Counted from the first letter of the stretch, positions 56,081 to 62,854 are shown. The stretch is DNA of 64,000 bases from Salegentibacter tibetensis (GCF_020164485.1 NZ_JAIQZA010000014.1:35577-99576), one strand, 5' to 3'. Translations and numbers: made by a program. Notes: generated by a model not told the origin, from the letters alone.

Positions 56081-56395
56081 TAGAAGTTTAATCCAAGAAA
56101 CTACTATAATAATCAACTTAATAATAAAAACCTTTTGAGGTGATTAGAAATCTTAATCGACTCAATTTTCCAAAAATCAATTCCCGAATTATTAACTATT
56201 ACCAGGTCTCTAACAGGGATATAATTTCCAGAATCCCATATTTAATTTTAAAACTTCTCAAGTATTCTTCCAATTTTCTACAGTTAACTTTAAAGAATTT
56301 ATTTTTAAATCTTAAAAACCTGGATTCATTTTCTAACCATCTAAAGAGCTATTAAATTCTATTTAATAGTTGAAATTTTGCCCTTGGGGGCAAAA

Positions 56396-56787
56396 GTTGA
56401 ATAGCAAGAGGGTAACGGGCAAAGCCACGTTATAATGTTTCAACTTATTGATTATCATTTATATAATATTTTTAAACAACCTGATTTTAAAACGATTTGC
56501 GACAAATGGCCTGGAAAGCCGCATAACCAGGTTAGAATTTGCGACAATTCGAAAAATGAAAAGTAAAAAACAGCCCACTTCTAGTAAGTTGAAAATTAAA
56601 AATACTTCCGGTTTGAATGAATACTTTTACTTACTAACCCACTCACCACTTTTACTTCTACTACGCAAAAGCTCCATTTCAGCAAAAGAGGTTCATTACA
56701 ATTGTCTTGGACACGAGCCAAAAAACTTTGAAGATGAATTGGTAAATGAGATAATTCGTTGAAACTTTTTGCCTCAAGTCCGCCTGG
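56396..56787. repeat. Diverged duplicated noncoding element, unit 2
   Basis: The head has arms GTTGAA (56396-56401) and TTCAAC (56439-56444) around the same AGCAAGAGGGTAAC word plus a TAACG/CGTTA stem. A perfect TTTTGCCC/GGGCAAAA hairpin lies just upstream (56376-56395). The tail matches unit 1. The outer stem differs in sequence but keeps pairing, which suggests a structured element. Confidence 0.7.
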
Positions 56788-57312
56788 TCCGAACTGAAAT
56801 TCAACAATCAGAATTTCAAGTTTTCTCTTTTTTTGGAAGCTTCCGACACCACCTTCCCTTTTGCTGCCAAAGCAACAAGCTTTGAAATTAATCGGAGTGC
56901 ATAAACCGGTATCCTATTTATAACTCCTATATAATTTCAAAGCCTGAAGATACAGTGGGCATCAAAAGGTAATGCGAAGGCGCTGGAAGAAGTAAATAAA
57001 AAACAACGGAACTATCTTTTCATTCTGATCTACATCCGGTTCCAGTACACCCTCAAAAGGAAAATGCTCCAGATGAAAAAAGTAAATGGCTGAAAAGAGT
57101 TTTCAACATCGGCAACATTTTTAAAATAGTCCTTTAATTCCATTTGAACTTTTGAATTTTACTTCCTAATTTTTATTAATGCATTTTAGTGTCCATTGAG
57201 GCTTTACCCCTTATCATCACTGGAGTTATCAACAATACCACTTTTTATATTATGGAAGTTATGCTCTACATTTAGCCCTGGTTTGACTTTCTTTTAACTT
57301 AAAATTTCTCTT

Positions 57313-57600
57313 ATGGAAAAAGGATTTTCTCAGCCGCTGCGGCAAAGTCTTCATTCCCTCGAAGTGAAGATCGATGAGCTCATAAGAGCTACAAAGGTAC
57401 AGCCACTGGCACATACCGAATACCTCCTGCTCGATAATGCTGATTTCATTCAGTTATTTAAAATTACGGCAAGGACCGCACAACACTGGCGAGAGGATGG
57501 GGTGATTGAATTCCTACAGGTGAAAGGAAAGATCTATTATAAAATTGGTGATGTCAAAGCTTTTATTGATCGGAATCGCCAGGCAAGAAAACAGCGATGA
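57313..57600 (+). CDS. Excisionase-like helix-turn-helix protein
   Basis: A 95-residue protein. The N-terminal ~35 residues are helical (QPLRQSLHSLEVKIDELIRA). A MerR/excisionase-type HTH follows (EYLLLDNADFIQLFKITART, AQHWREDGVIEFLQVKGKIY, YKIGDVKAFIDRNR). Small proteins of this kind are frequent next to integrases and in Bacteroidota mobile elements as directionality factors or regulators. It overlaps the next gene by 4 nt (ATGA), so the two are co-expressed. Confidence 0.75.
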   Translation: MEKGFSQPLRQSLHSLEVKIDELIRATKVQPLAHTEYLLLDNADFIQLFKITARTAQHWREDGVIEFLQVKGKIYYKIGDVKAFIDRNRQARKQR

Positions 57601-58349
57601 AGGAGGTTAACTTATCGGTTCCCATCCAAATGCTGATCGATGCCCAGGTAAATGGGTATGTCAATAAGCTGCGTTTCTTTTTGCTTTTAAAATTTTGCTA
57701 TCCCAGTGGAAAGCTAAAGTTCGATAGAGAAGATCTACTGGATATGGAATGGATGGGAATGATCAAGTCCCGAAAAACTACCAAAAAATATATTGAATTT
57801 TTATGTGAGAAAGGCTGGTTACAGCTTAATGCTAAAACCGGCTATTATATCGTAAAGTCTTTTGACCGCATAAGGGAGGAAGAAGGCTGGAGCGTAAGAA
57901 AGGCTTTTTCAATAGGATTTGATTCATACCTAAACCTGAAGGCCATTATAGGAGGCATTTTATATGCCTATTTGCATACCGATTTCTGGAGAAAAACCAG
58001 GAGGAAGAAAAGCGTACACTTAAAAGGCAGTACCTATCATTTTCTATCCCCTAGGTTTAACTTTAAAGAACAACCTGCACCGGTGGCCGTTTCAGGATTA
58101 GCTTCTATTTTTTCAATCTCTGCTGCTACAGCATCACGATTGAAGAAACTGGCCGATCAGTATAAACTGATCGAAGTGGAAAAGCATTATAGTCCGCTTA
58201 TTTTTAATAAAAAGGCTATGAACTTGTGTCTGAAGTACAATGATAAACCTCATAACCTGGTTTACCGGGATGGTGGTTACCGATTACAGCTAATTGACAC
58301 TATTTTACCTCTTTTTCCGTTCAAAAACAGGCAAAAACTGAAAGCATAA
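57597..58349 (+). CDS. Protein of unknown function in an accessory operon
   Basis: A 250-residue basic protein. Visible features are an N-terminal winged-helix-like region (LRFFLLLKFCYPSGKLKFDR, MIKSRKTTKKYIEFLCEKGW), a central hydrophobic segment (FDSYLNLKAIIGGILYAYLH) and a second possible HTH (GLASIFSISAATASRLKKLA). I do not recognise a family. Two DNA-binding-like segments and coupling to the excisionase-like gene suggest a replication or regulatory role in a mobile element; this is inference. Confidence 0.7.
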   Translation: MKEVNLSVPIQMLIDAQVNGYVNKLRFFLLLKFCYPSGKLKFDREDLLDMEWMGMIKSRKTTKKYIEFLCEKGWLQLNAKTGYYIVKSFDRIREEEGWSVRKAFSIGFDSYLNLKAIIGGILYAYLHTDFWRKTRRKKSVHLKGSTYHFLSPRFNFKEQPAPVAVSGLASIFSISAATASRLKKLADQYKLIEVEKHYSPLIFNKKAMNLCLKYNDKPHNLVYRDGGYRLQLIDTILPLFPFKNRQKLKA

Positions 58350-58873
58350 AGAAAAGGCTATAGATAATTATTCAAAAAATACTTTTCTTTTAGCCTTGCG
58401 TTTTTTGTTTGTTTATTTGGTTTGGTTTGTTTTCGGGTATTTTGGTGATTTTTGTTTGCCGATGATGGCTTTTAATAGGTTTTAGTGCCCGCTAAGCAGC
58501 CATTTTTAATATCCTCGATACCACCTCAATTACTGGTTAATTGTTGTCTACATGAAGTCCAGGAATACTACGGGTTTCGAGCTTGCACACCACTTGTTCA
58601 CTACTCTTCCATTACTAGTACACTAATGGGACACTACCCTACTAACACTAGTCTATTTCTGGAATTGCTTTTATACCAGGGGTTTTGCTGGCCAGATTAA
58701 GTCAAAGTAATCGTCAAATAGTTTTTCCCTACCAATTGTATGATTTTCCTCCGACCCTTTATATGCGTCAATCATATTGGGATATCGATAGTGCTAAATG
58801 GATATTGATGTATACTTTTATTTTGACAAGCTTAGCATTAAACATCATTCTAAAATAGGATATTACGCCATTT
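58350..58873. other. Gene-free region after the unknown gene
   Basis: A terminator-like inverted repeat AAGGCTA...TAGCCTT with a following TTTTTTG lies at 58356-58412. ACTAGT words bound 58613-58652. No convincing gene is present; an ATG-started frame of 71 codons at 58485 has no recognisable features. Confidence 0.5.
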
Positions 58874-58897
58874 GTCATTATTTTTGTGATAAATGAC
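58874..58897 (+). promoter_or_regulatory. Promoter and operator of the Xre-RES module
   Basis: The -7 box TATTTTTG (58879-58886) matches TAnnTTTG. It lies inside an inverted repeat GTCATT (58874-58879) / AATGAC (58892-58897). An antitoxin bound there would cover the promoter. The layout makes the second ATG (58905) a more likely translation start than 58893. Confidence 0.6.
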
Positions 58898-59360
58898 GTC
58901 TGTTATGGGAGAGACAATTAATCATAAAAAGGAAAGAGAGACAGTAGCAAAATGGCTGGACCTCAAATCACTCTCCTTAAATAAAGGGAATGCTTCGTTT
59001 GCATACCTAAAAGTTTTAAAGGAAGGTTTGAACAGGAATTCAATAAATTCTTTCATCAAACATTCAAACTTGACGCTAAAACAGGTGGCAAAATTGATTC
59101 ACGTTTCCGAGAGAACCTTACAGCGGTATTCCCCCGATAGGTCTATAGATATTAATTCTTCGGAACGACTGATAGAACTTACTCGACTTTTTCACAAGGG
59201 AATTAATGTTTTTAATGAAAAAGAAAAGTTTATCATCTGGTTGGATCGGCCAAATAAATCCCTGGCAAATTCGAAACCAATCGATTTAATTGAAACCAGC
59301 ATTGGTATTGATTTAGTTATGGATGAATTACTTAGAATAGAACATGGTGTTTTTTCATGA
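58893..59360 (+). CDS. Xre/MbcA/ParS-type antitoxin (DUF2384 toxin-binding domain)
   Basis: A 155-residue antitoxin (151 if translation starts at ATG 58905, MGETINHKKE). Residues ~50-85 form an Xre-like HTH (KHSNLTLKQVAKLIHVSERT, LQRYSPDRSIDINSSERLIE). The C-terminal ~60 residues match the MbcA/ParS/Xre toxin-binding domain (LFHKGINVFNEKEKFIIWLD, RPNKSLANSKPIDLIETSIG). It binds the RES toxin encoded next and represses the operon. It overlaps the toxin gene by 4 nt. Confidence 0.92.
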   Translation: MTSVMGETINHKKERETVAKWLDLKSLSLNKGNASFAYLKVLKEGLNRNSINSFIKHSNLTLKQVAKLIHVSERTLQRYSPDRSIDINSSERLIELTRLFHKGINVFNEKEKFIIWLDRPNKSLANSKPIDLIETSIGIDLVMDELLRIEHGVFS

Positions 59361-59812
59361 TTGTCTATAGAATTGCCAAGAAAAAATGGATTAAAGATTT
59401 AAGCGGAACCGGTGCTAAAATAACCGGAGGTCGCTGGAACCCTAAGGGCTTTCCTGTTTTATATTGCGCATCAACTTCCTCTTTGGCGATTCTGGAAAAA
59501 TTAGTTCACGTAGATTTTGATCTTTTGCCAAATGACCTGTACATCGCAGAAATAGAAATTCCTGAAAACAGTATTCATGAATTGAGACTAAAAGATTTAC
59601 CTAAGAACTGGAATAAATATCCAGGCCCGGATAAGCTTAAGTTGCTTGGGGAGAATTGGATTCTTGAAAATAAATACTTGGTCCTTCGAGTACCAAGTGC
59701 TGTAAATCCTAATGAAACGAACTATTTAATTAATGTGGATCATCCGGATGACAGTAAAATTAAAATTAGGAAAACCTATCCTTTTGAAGTCGATGAGCGT
59801 TTGATAAAATAA
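59357..59812 (+). CDS. RES-domain toxin (NAD+-degrading)
   Basis: A 151-residue toxin of the RES family, which depletes cellular NAD+ (NAD+ phosphorylase or hydrolase activity). Signature residues are in place: Arg in GGRWNPKG, Tyr in VLYCASTSSLAILEKLVHVD, Glu in the same helix, and Ser in RVPSAVNPNETNYLINVDHP. It is the second gene of the module with the Xre antitoxin. Its stop lies 57 nt from the downstream end of the guide-RNA-like copy B, which is encoded on the opposite strand. Confidence 0.93.
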   Translation: MIVYRIAKKKWIKDLSGTGAKITGGRWNPKGFPVLYCASTSSLAILEKLVHVDFDLLPNDLYIAEIEIPENSIHELRLKDLPKNWNKYPGPDKLKLLGENWILENKYLVLRVPSAVNPNETNYLINVDHPDDSKIKIRKTYPFEVDERLIK

Positions 59813-59848
59813 GTCTTCAACCTCACGATCATAATCAAAATAATATCG

Positions 59849-59947
59849 ATTATCCAAAAAATAAGAGTGCCCACGCCGTTGTATATGCTAATCACATTTA
59901 GTGAGCGAAATTCAACTCACCTTACGGGTTTACAAGAACCCTCGTAA
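59849..59947 (-). ncRNA. Putative guide RNA, copy B (scaffold plus 3' variable sequence)
   Basis: Scaffold 59947 down to 59869 (minus strand, 79 nt) is about 87% identical to copy A. It folds into hairpins GGGTT-CTTGTA-AACCC, GTGAG...CTCAC and ATGT-GATTA-GCAT. The first stem has T-A where copy A has G-C, a compensating change. After the shared end GCGTGGGC it continues ACTCTTATTTTTTGGATAAT, which differs from copy A and would be the guide. It may not be expressed, and the scaffold/guide border is uncertain by about 10 nt. Confidence 0.75.
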
Positions 59948-60008
59948 TTTATAATAATCTTTTGTTTAGAATTGACCTTTTTTAGTTCCAATCTATGGGC
60001 TTTCCGTT

Positions 60009-60109
60009 TAATACTTTATTAAATGAGAGCCCACGCGTTGTATATGCTAAGCGCATTTAGTGAGTGAAGTTTTCAACCTCACCTTTCGGGTGTACAAGCA
60101 CCCTCGTAA
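60009..60109 (-). ncRNA. Putative guide RNA, copy A (scaffold plus 3' variable sequence)
   Basis: Scaffold 60109 down to 60029 (minus strand, 81 nt) starts 5 nt after the stop codon of the Cas12f-like gene, the position where TnpB/Cas12f-type guide RNAs are often encoded. Hairpins are GGGTG-CTTGTA-CACCC, a GTGAG...CTCAC stem with inner TGAA/TTCA, and ATGC-GCTTA-GCAT. The scaffold ends CATATACAACGCGTGGGC, and the following sequence is TCTCATTTAATAAAGTATTA, the candidate guide. Same-strand placement with the operon supports co-transcription and processing. Confidence 0.8.
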
Positions 60110-60113
60110 TAAT

Positions 60114-61211
60114 TTAACCTATGATAAGTTCAATACCGGCTTTCTCTGCCTTGTATTTTATTTTGGTCATCAGATCATAATAATTCCAATTCCTTAAGAC
60201 AAATGTTTCTTCTTTAGCTATTTCAATTTTCTTCTCTTGATCTACTAAAATGAGCGTTCCCGCCTGGTGTTTTACGCAGAAGTTGATAAGCTCCCTGCTA
60301 TACACGTGCAGTCGCTGGTTCACATAATTATGCTCTTTATCCTTAAATCTTGACAGGGCTTTTGTTTTCCGTGTACGCCCATTTCCCGACCTGGCATATT
60401 TGACGCCTTCCCGGGTTCTTTGACAGGCAGCTTGAATGGCCAACCTTCGGTATAGAAATTCTTCCCTGCTACCAATACTAAGTTTAGCCTTTCCGATCTT
60501 CACTATAATGGGATATTCCAGGGACAGGCTAGCCTCCGCGACCACTTCCGGCCGTAATTTGTGCTTTTCTTTCTCAATTTCAAAGGCGGCCAGCATAAAA
60601 ATCTTTCCATCTTTTAACTTTAGATAGGAAGTGCGCATCTTAATCTCTCCCTTTGTTAGCTGGTGCATCAATTTCCACTTGTCATTAAATGCCCTGCCTA
60701 AATAGGTCTTTACCGGAATTGAAAAGAATCGAAAGCAAAAGGCACTTTTATCAGGGTTAAATTCCAAACCACAAACTCCTTCCATAGTAAAGGGAAAAGC
60801 CATTTCCCTTTTAAAATTATGTAAGGAACGCTCGCCTTTCCAGTATTCTTCCCTGTTTTTCTTAAAGGTACTTTGAATGCTGTTATTGAGTTGGGATAAT
60901 ATGTTGGTAGGCATTTTTCCTTTGTAGCGGTCAGAAACTAGCCGGTAGGTGGTATTCATCCGGGAGCGGTTAAAAATACCAAGTTCATCCTTTTTTTCAT
61001 CCACCAGTTTATACTTGACCCCTTCCGATAGATAGAAGAACTCCTGTATCATTTCTTGGACATAGAGGTGGGAAACAATAAGGTTTGCAGCCTTGTAGCT
61101 AAGGTAACGCCATTGGTACAGCTTACTTTTGGCCTCCTCACGTTCTTCTTTGGTAGACAGATCGATCTTTAACTGGATTCGCCTGGTTAGTGTTATCGTT
61201 TCCTTTTCCAT
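60114..61211 (-). CDS. Nuclease-dead Cas12f/TnpB-like RNA-guided DNA-binding protein
   Basis: A 365-residue Cas12f-like protein. The first ~200 residues form the WED/REC-type part (WRYLSYKAANLIVSHLYVQE, MPTNILSQLNNSIQSTFKKN). The RuvC core follows: YPIIVKIGKAKLSIGSREEF, LYRRLAIQAACQRTREGVKY, GRTRKTKALSRFKDKEHNYV, ELINFCVKHQAGTLILVDQE and LRNWNYYDLMTKIKYKAEKA. All three catalytic positions are lost: the RuvC-I Asp is Ser228 (EASLSLEYP), the RuvC-II Glu is Val323 (LILVDQE), and the chain ends before the zinc finger and RuvC-III Asp. It should bind DNA with an RNA guide but not cut. The start overlaps the sigma stop region (TAGTGATGG), so translation is coupled. Confidence 0.9.
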   Translation of the reverse strand: MEKETITLTRRIQLKIDLSTKEEREEAKSKLYQWRYLSYKAANLIVSHLYVQEMIQEFFYLSEGVKYKLVDEKKDELGIFNRSRMNTTYRLVSDRYKGKMPTNILSQLNNSIQSTFKKNREEYWKGERSLHNFKREMAFPFTMEGVCGLEFNPDKSAFCFRFFSIPVKTYLGRAFNDKWKLMHQLTKGEIKMRTSYLKLKDGKIFMLAAFEIEKEKHKLRPEVVAEASLSLEYPIIVKIGKAKLSIGSREEFLYRRLAIQAACQRTREGVKYARSGNGRTRKTKALSRFKDKEHNYVNQRLHVYSRELINFCVKHQAGTLILVDQEKKIEIAKEETFVLRNWNYYDLMTKIKYKAEKAGIELIIG

Positions 61212-61213
61212 CA

Positions 61214-61996
61214 CTAAGCAGATTGTTGTTGTTCGTGTTTTAACTGCATCAGCTTATAGGCGGTCATAAATTCCTGGTGGACCTCCTTTTGAGAAAGATT
61301 CAGCTCATTGGCTATTGCAGCAAATGAATATTCTTTTTCCGTACGCAGTTGTAAGACCTTTTCCTGTTCCTGGGTCATCTTCCTCTGAATCTTTACCGCT
61401 ACCAGCGGCTTTGGTTTTGTTTCCAAATTGCTCCCCTGGTGGATAATGTTTTTAATATCCTCAATAGCCCTTTTTACCTCGTTACTAGTGTAGGTAACAC
61501 TGCTGCCCATTATCTGGCCAATAGTTTTATAGCGGAAGTCATATTTTAAACAAAGTTCAACCAGGCGACGTCTTTCGCTGCTAAGCAATGGAAAAACACT
61601 TCGTATCCGGTCGAAGGCTTTTTGTTGCGCCTCGTGGTTTAGTAGGTGCTCATCCTCTTTTTCTGGATCATAACCGTGCAAATATTCCTGGTAGTTCTCA
61701 TAACTTTCCAGGGAATTGACGGTCTTAAAAAACTTATTTTTAGGACGGACACAGTAGGTGCAGCATTCCCTTTTCATCACCATTCGCAGGAAATAATAAA
61801 TATGTTCCGGTCGTTCTATCCGGTCTCTTTTTTCCCATAATATGAGGAAAGTATCCTGCACCAGGGTTTCTACGGCAAAATCATCATCTAATATTTGTCG
61901 GCCCACCCAGAAGATATTGCGGTGGTACTTTGTGTAAATAAACTCCAAAGCATCGGGATGTCCTTGTTGCAATAATTCAAAAATACGCTGTAACAT
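61214..61996 (-). CDS. ECF-type sigma factor with extra C-terminal helix-turn-helix, linked to dCas12f
   Basis: A 260-residue sigma-70-family protein, longer than typical ECF factors (160-200). Residues ~10-85 are region 2 (ALEFIYTKYHRNIFWVGRQI, VETLVQDTFLILWEKRDRI). Residues ~125-187 are region 4 (LLSSERRRLVELCLKYDFRY, IGQIMGSSVTYTSNEVKRAI). Residues ~207-252 form an additional HTH-like unit (MTQEQEKVLQLRTEKEYSFA, AIANELNLSQKEVHQEF). No anti-sigma or SusC/D genes are adjacent, unlike usual Bacteroidota ECF loci. Coupling to a dead Cas12f-like gene suggests RNA-guided recruitment of RNA polymerase. A GGAGG/CCTCC hairpin (62015-62030) precedes the start. Confidence 0.88.
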   Translation of the reverse strand: MLQRIFELLQQGHPDALEFIYTKYHRNIFWVGRQILDDDFAVETLVQDTFLILWEKRDRIERPEHIYYFLRMVMKRECCTYCVRPKNKFFKTVNSLESYENYQEYLHGYDPEKEDEHLLNHEAQQKAFDRIRSVFPLLSSERRRLVELCLKYDFRYKTIGQIMGSSVTYTSNEVKRAIEDIKNIIHQGSNLETKPKPLVAVKIQRKMTQEQEKVLQLRTEKEYSFAAIANELNLSQKEVHQEFMTAYKLMQLKHEQQQSA

Positions 61997-62126
61997 AAGC
62001 AGTCGCTTTTAAGTGGAGGCAAATACCTCCAGAATTAAAATGGATTTAGCTAAAGCGAATTCTTATAATGTATAAAGAGAAGGTAGCTTTGAAAACAATT
62101 GAGAAGAGTGCCTGTTTTCTACAAAC

Positions 62127-62276
62127 AAAAAAGGCGTGGAAACTCAACTTACCGATTCGAGGTACTGGTATACCCTGCAACAATAAGCAAGCCCACGCCC
62201 GGGTCGTGAGCATTGTGCTTATCATCTCGTTGCATAAAAATTACCAGTTTTCGAACCGAGACTCAAAGCGAAATGC
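62127..62276. other. Long structured noncoding element upstream of the sigma-dCas12f operon
   Basis: Nested inverted repeats: CGATTCGAGGTACTGGTA (62152-62169) with TACCAGTTTTCGAACCG (62242-62258, imperfect), TGCAAC/GTTGCA, ATAAGCA/TGCTTAT and CACG/CGTG. Together they make one extended hairpin of ~110 nt. On the minus strand GGCGTGG (62200-62194) can also pair with CCACGCC (62139-62133), followed by TTTTTT like a terminator. It may be an independent small RNA or a 5' leader; strand is undetermined. Confidence 0.65.
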
Positions 62277-62345
62277 TTCTAATATTTTACTTAAAGAAGT
62301 TTCGCAAATATATTAATATGAGATAAATATATAAATAATTTTCTA

Positions 62346-62367
62346 ATGTTGTAATATATTCCAACAT
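62346..62367 (+). promoter_or_regulatory. Inverted repeat upstream of the Xre-type gene (possible operator)
   Basis: ATGTTG (62346-62351) and CAACAT (62362-62367) are perfect inverted repeats. A second one, TTGTAG/CTACAA, spans 62395-62412 up to the ATG. Such sites fit autoregulation by an Xre protein. Confidence 0.4.
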
Positions 62368-62411
62368 AATTTGTGAATTTTTTGCCCACCTTAGTTGTAG
62401 ATAGGGCTACA

Positions 62412-62666
62412 ATGCAGAATAAAAATTATAAAGAAGATTATCTACTTAAATTTGGAGCTAATTTTGGCAAGATTCGACAGAGTAAAAATTTAAGCTTTAG
62501 ATCTTTATCGCAAAAATGTGATTTAGATTATGCAGATCTAAACAAAATTGAAAAGGGAAAGAGAAATATTACACTTACCACAATTATTGAGTTAGCAAAA
62601 GGTCTCGATATTCAACCTCGAGAATTATTTAACTTTAATTTCTCCTTTAAGAATTTAGAAAAGTAA
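62412..62666 (+). CDS. Xre-family HTH transcriptional regulator
   Basis: An 84-residue single-domain HTH protein: LLKFGANFGKIRQSKNLSFR, SLSQKCDLDYADLNKIEKGK and RNITLTTIIELAKGLDIQPR. This is the classic Cro/C1 fold. The start at ATG 62412 (MQNKNYKED) is preferred; the longer reading has an unnatural N-terminus and would cover the operator-like repeats. It is divergent from the sigma-dCas12f operon with the hairpin element between, so it could regulate that operon; this is positional inference only. Confidence 0.85.
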   Translation: MQNKNYKEDYLLKFGANFGKIRQSKNLSFRSLSQKCDLDYADLNKIEKGKRNITLTTIIELAKGLDIQPRELFNFNFSFKNLEK

Positions 62667-62854
62667 TTTTTCGATTAGCAAATTATAACCCTACTTCCTC
62701 TCTTTACGTTTTTCCGTATACTCTATTTATTTTAATGGTTTATATTTAGCAAAACTGCGATTATCCCGGGGGGATTTATTCTTAAAATACTATATTAAGC
62801 GGTATAAAACGTGTTGTAAGCAATTTTAACAAAGAATAAGCGAAAGAAATACAA

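Larger units (their letters stand above)
55651..57312. other. Long gene-poor accessory stretch
   Basis: Besides the two duplicated units it has no intact gene. A 46-codon stretch open at 57000-57137 (plus strand, containing HPVPVHPQKENAPDEKSKWL, stop TAA) has no start and could be the tail of a lost gene. Base composition is AT-rich and typical of mobile-element margins. Confidence 0.5.

Noticed and set aside
55808..56116. 102-codon protein gene on the minus strand in unit 1
   Set aside because: Parts of the frame align with unit 2, but there the frame is not open over the same length; it looks like structured noncoding DNA.
56448..56762. 104-codon protein gene on the plus strand in duplicated unit 2
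   Set aside because: The corresponding frame in unit 1 has several stops, there is no recognisable domain, and similarity between units extends outside the frame.
59849..60109. Two-repeat CRISPR array
   Set aside because: The repeated unit is ~80 nt with internal hairpins, the interval between copies is ~80 nt, there are only two copies, and no cas1/cas2 is near. A pair of guide RNAs with scaffold fits better.
60114..61211. Ordinary transposon-encoded TnpB with nuclease activity
   Set aside because: The RuvC-I Asp and RuvC-II Glu are replaced, the C-terminal zinc finger and RuvC-III are absent, there is no tnpA or IS200/IS605 end, and it is coupled to a sigma factor gene.
62150..62260. tRNA or tmRNA
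   Set aside because: The stems form one extended hairpin; there is no T-loop GTTCRANNC, no acceptor/anticodon layout and no tag-peptide frame.
62068..62316. 82-codon plus-strand gene across the hairpin element
   Set aside because: It runs through the nested inverted repeats and has no recognisable protein features.
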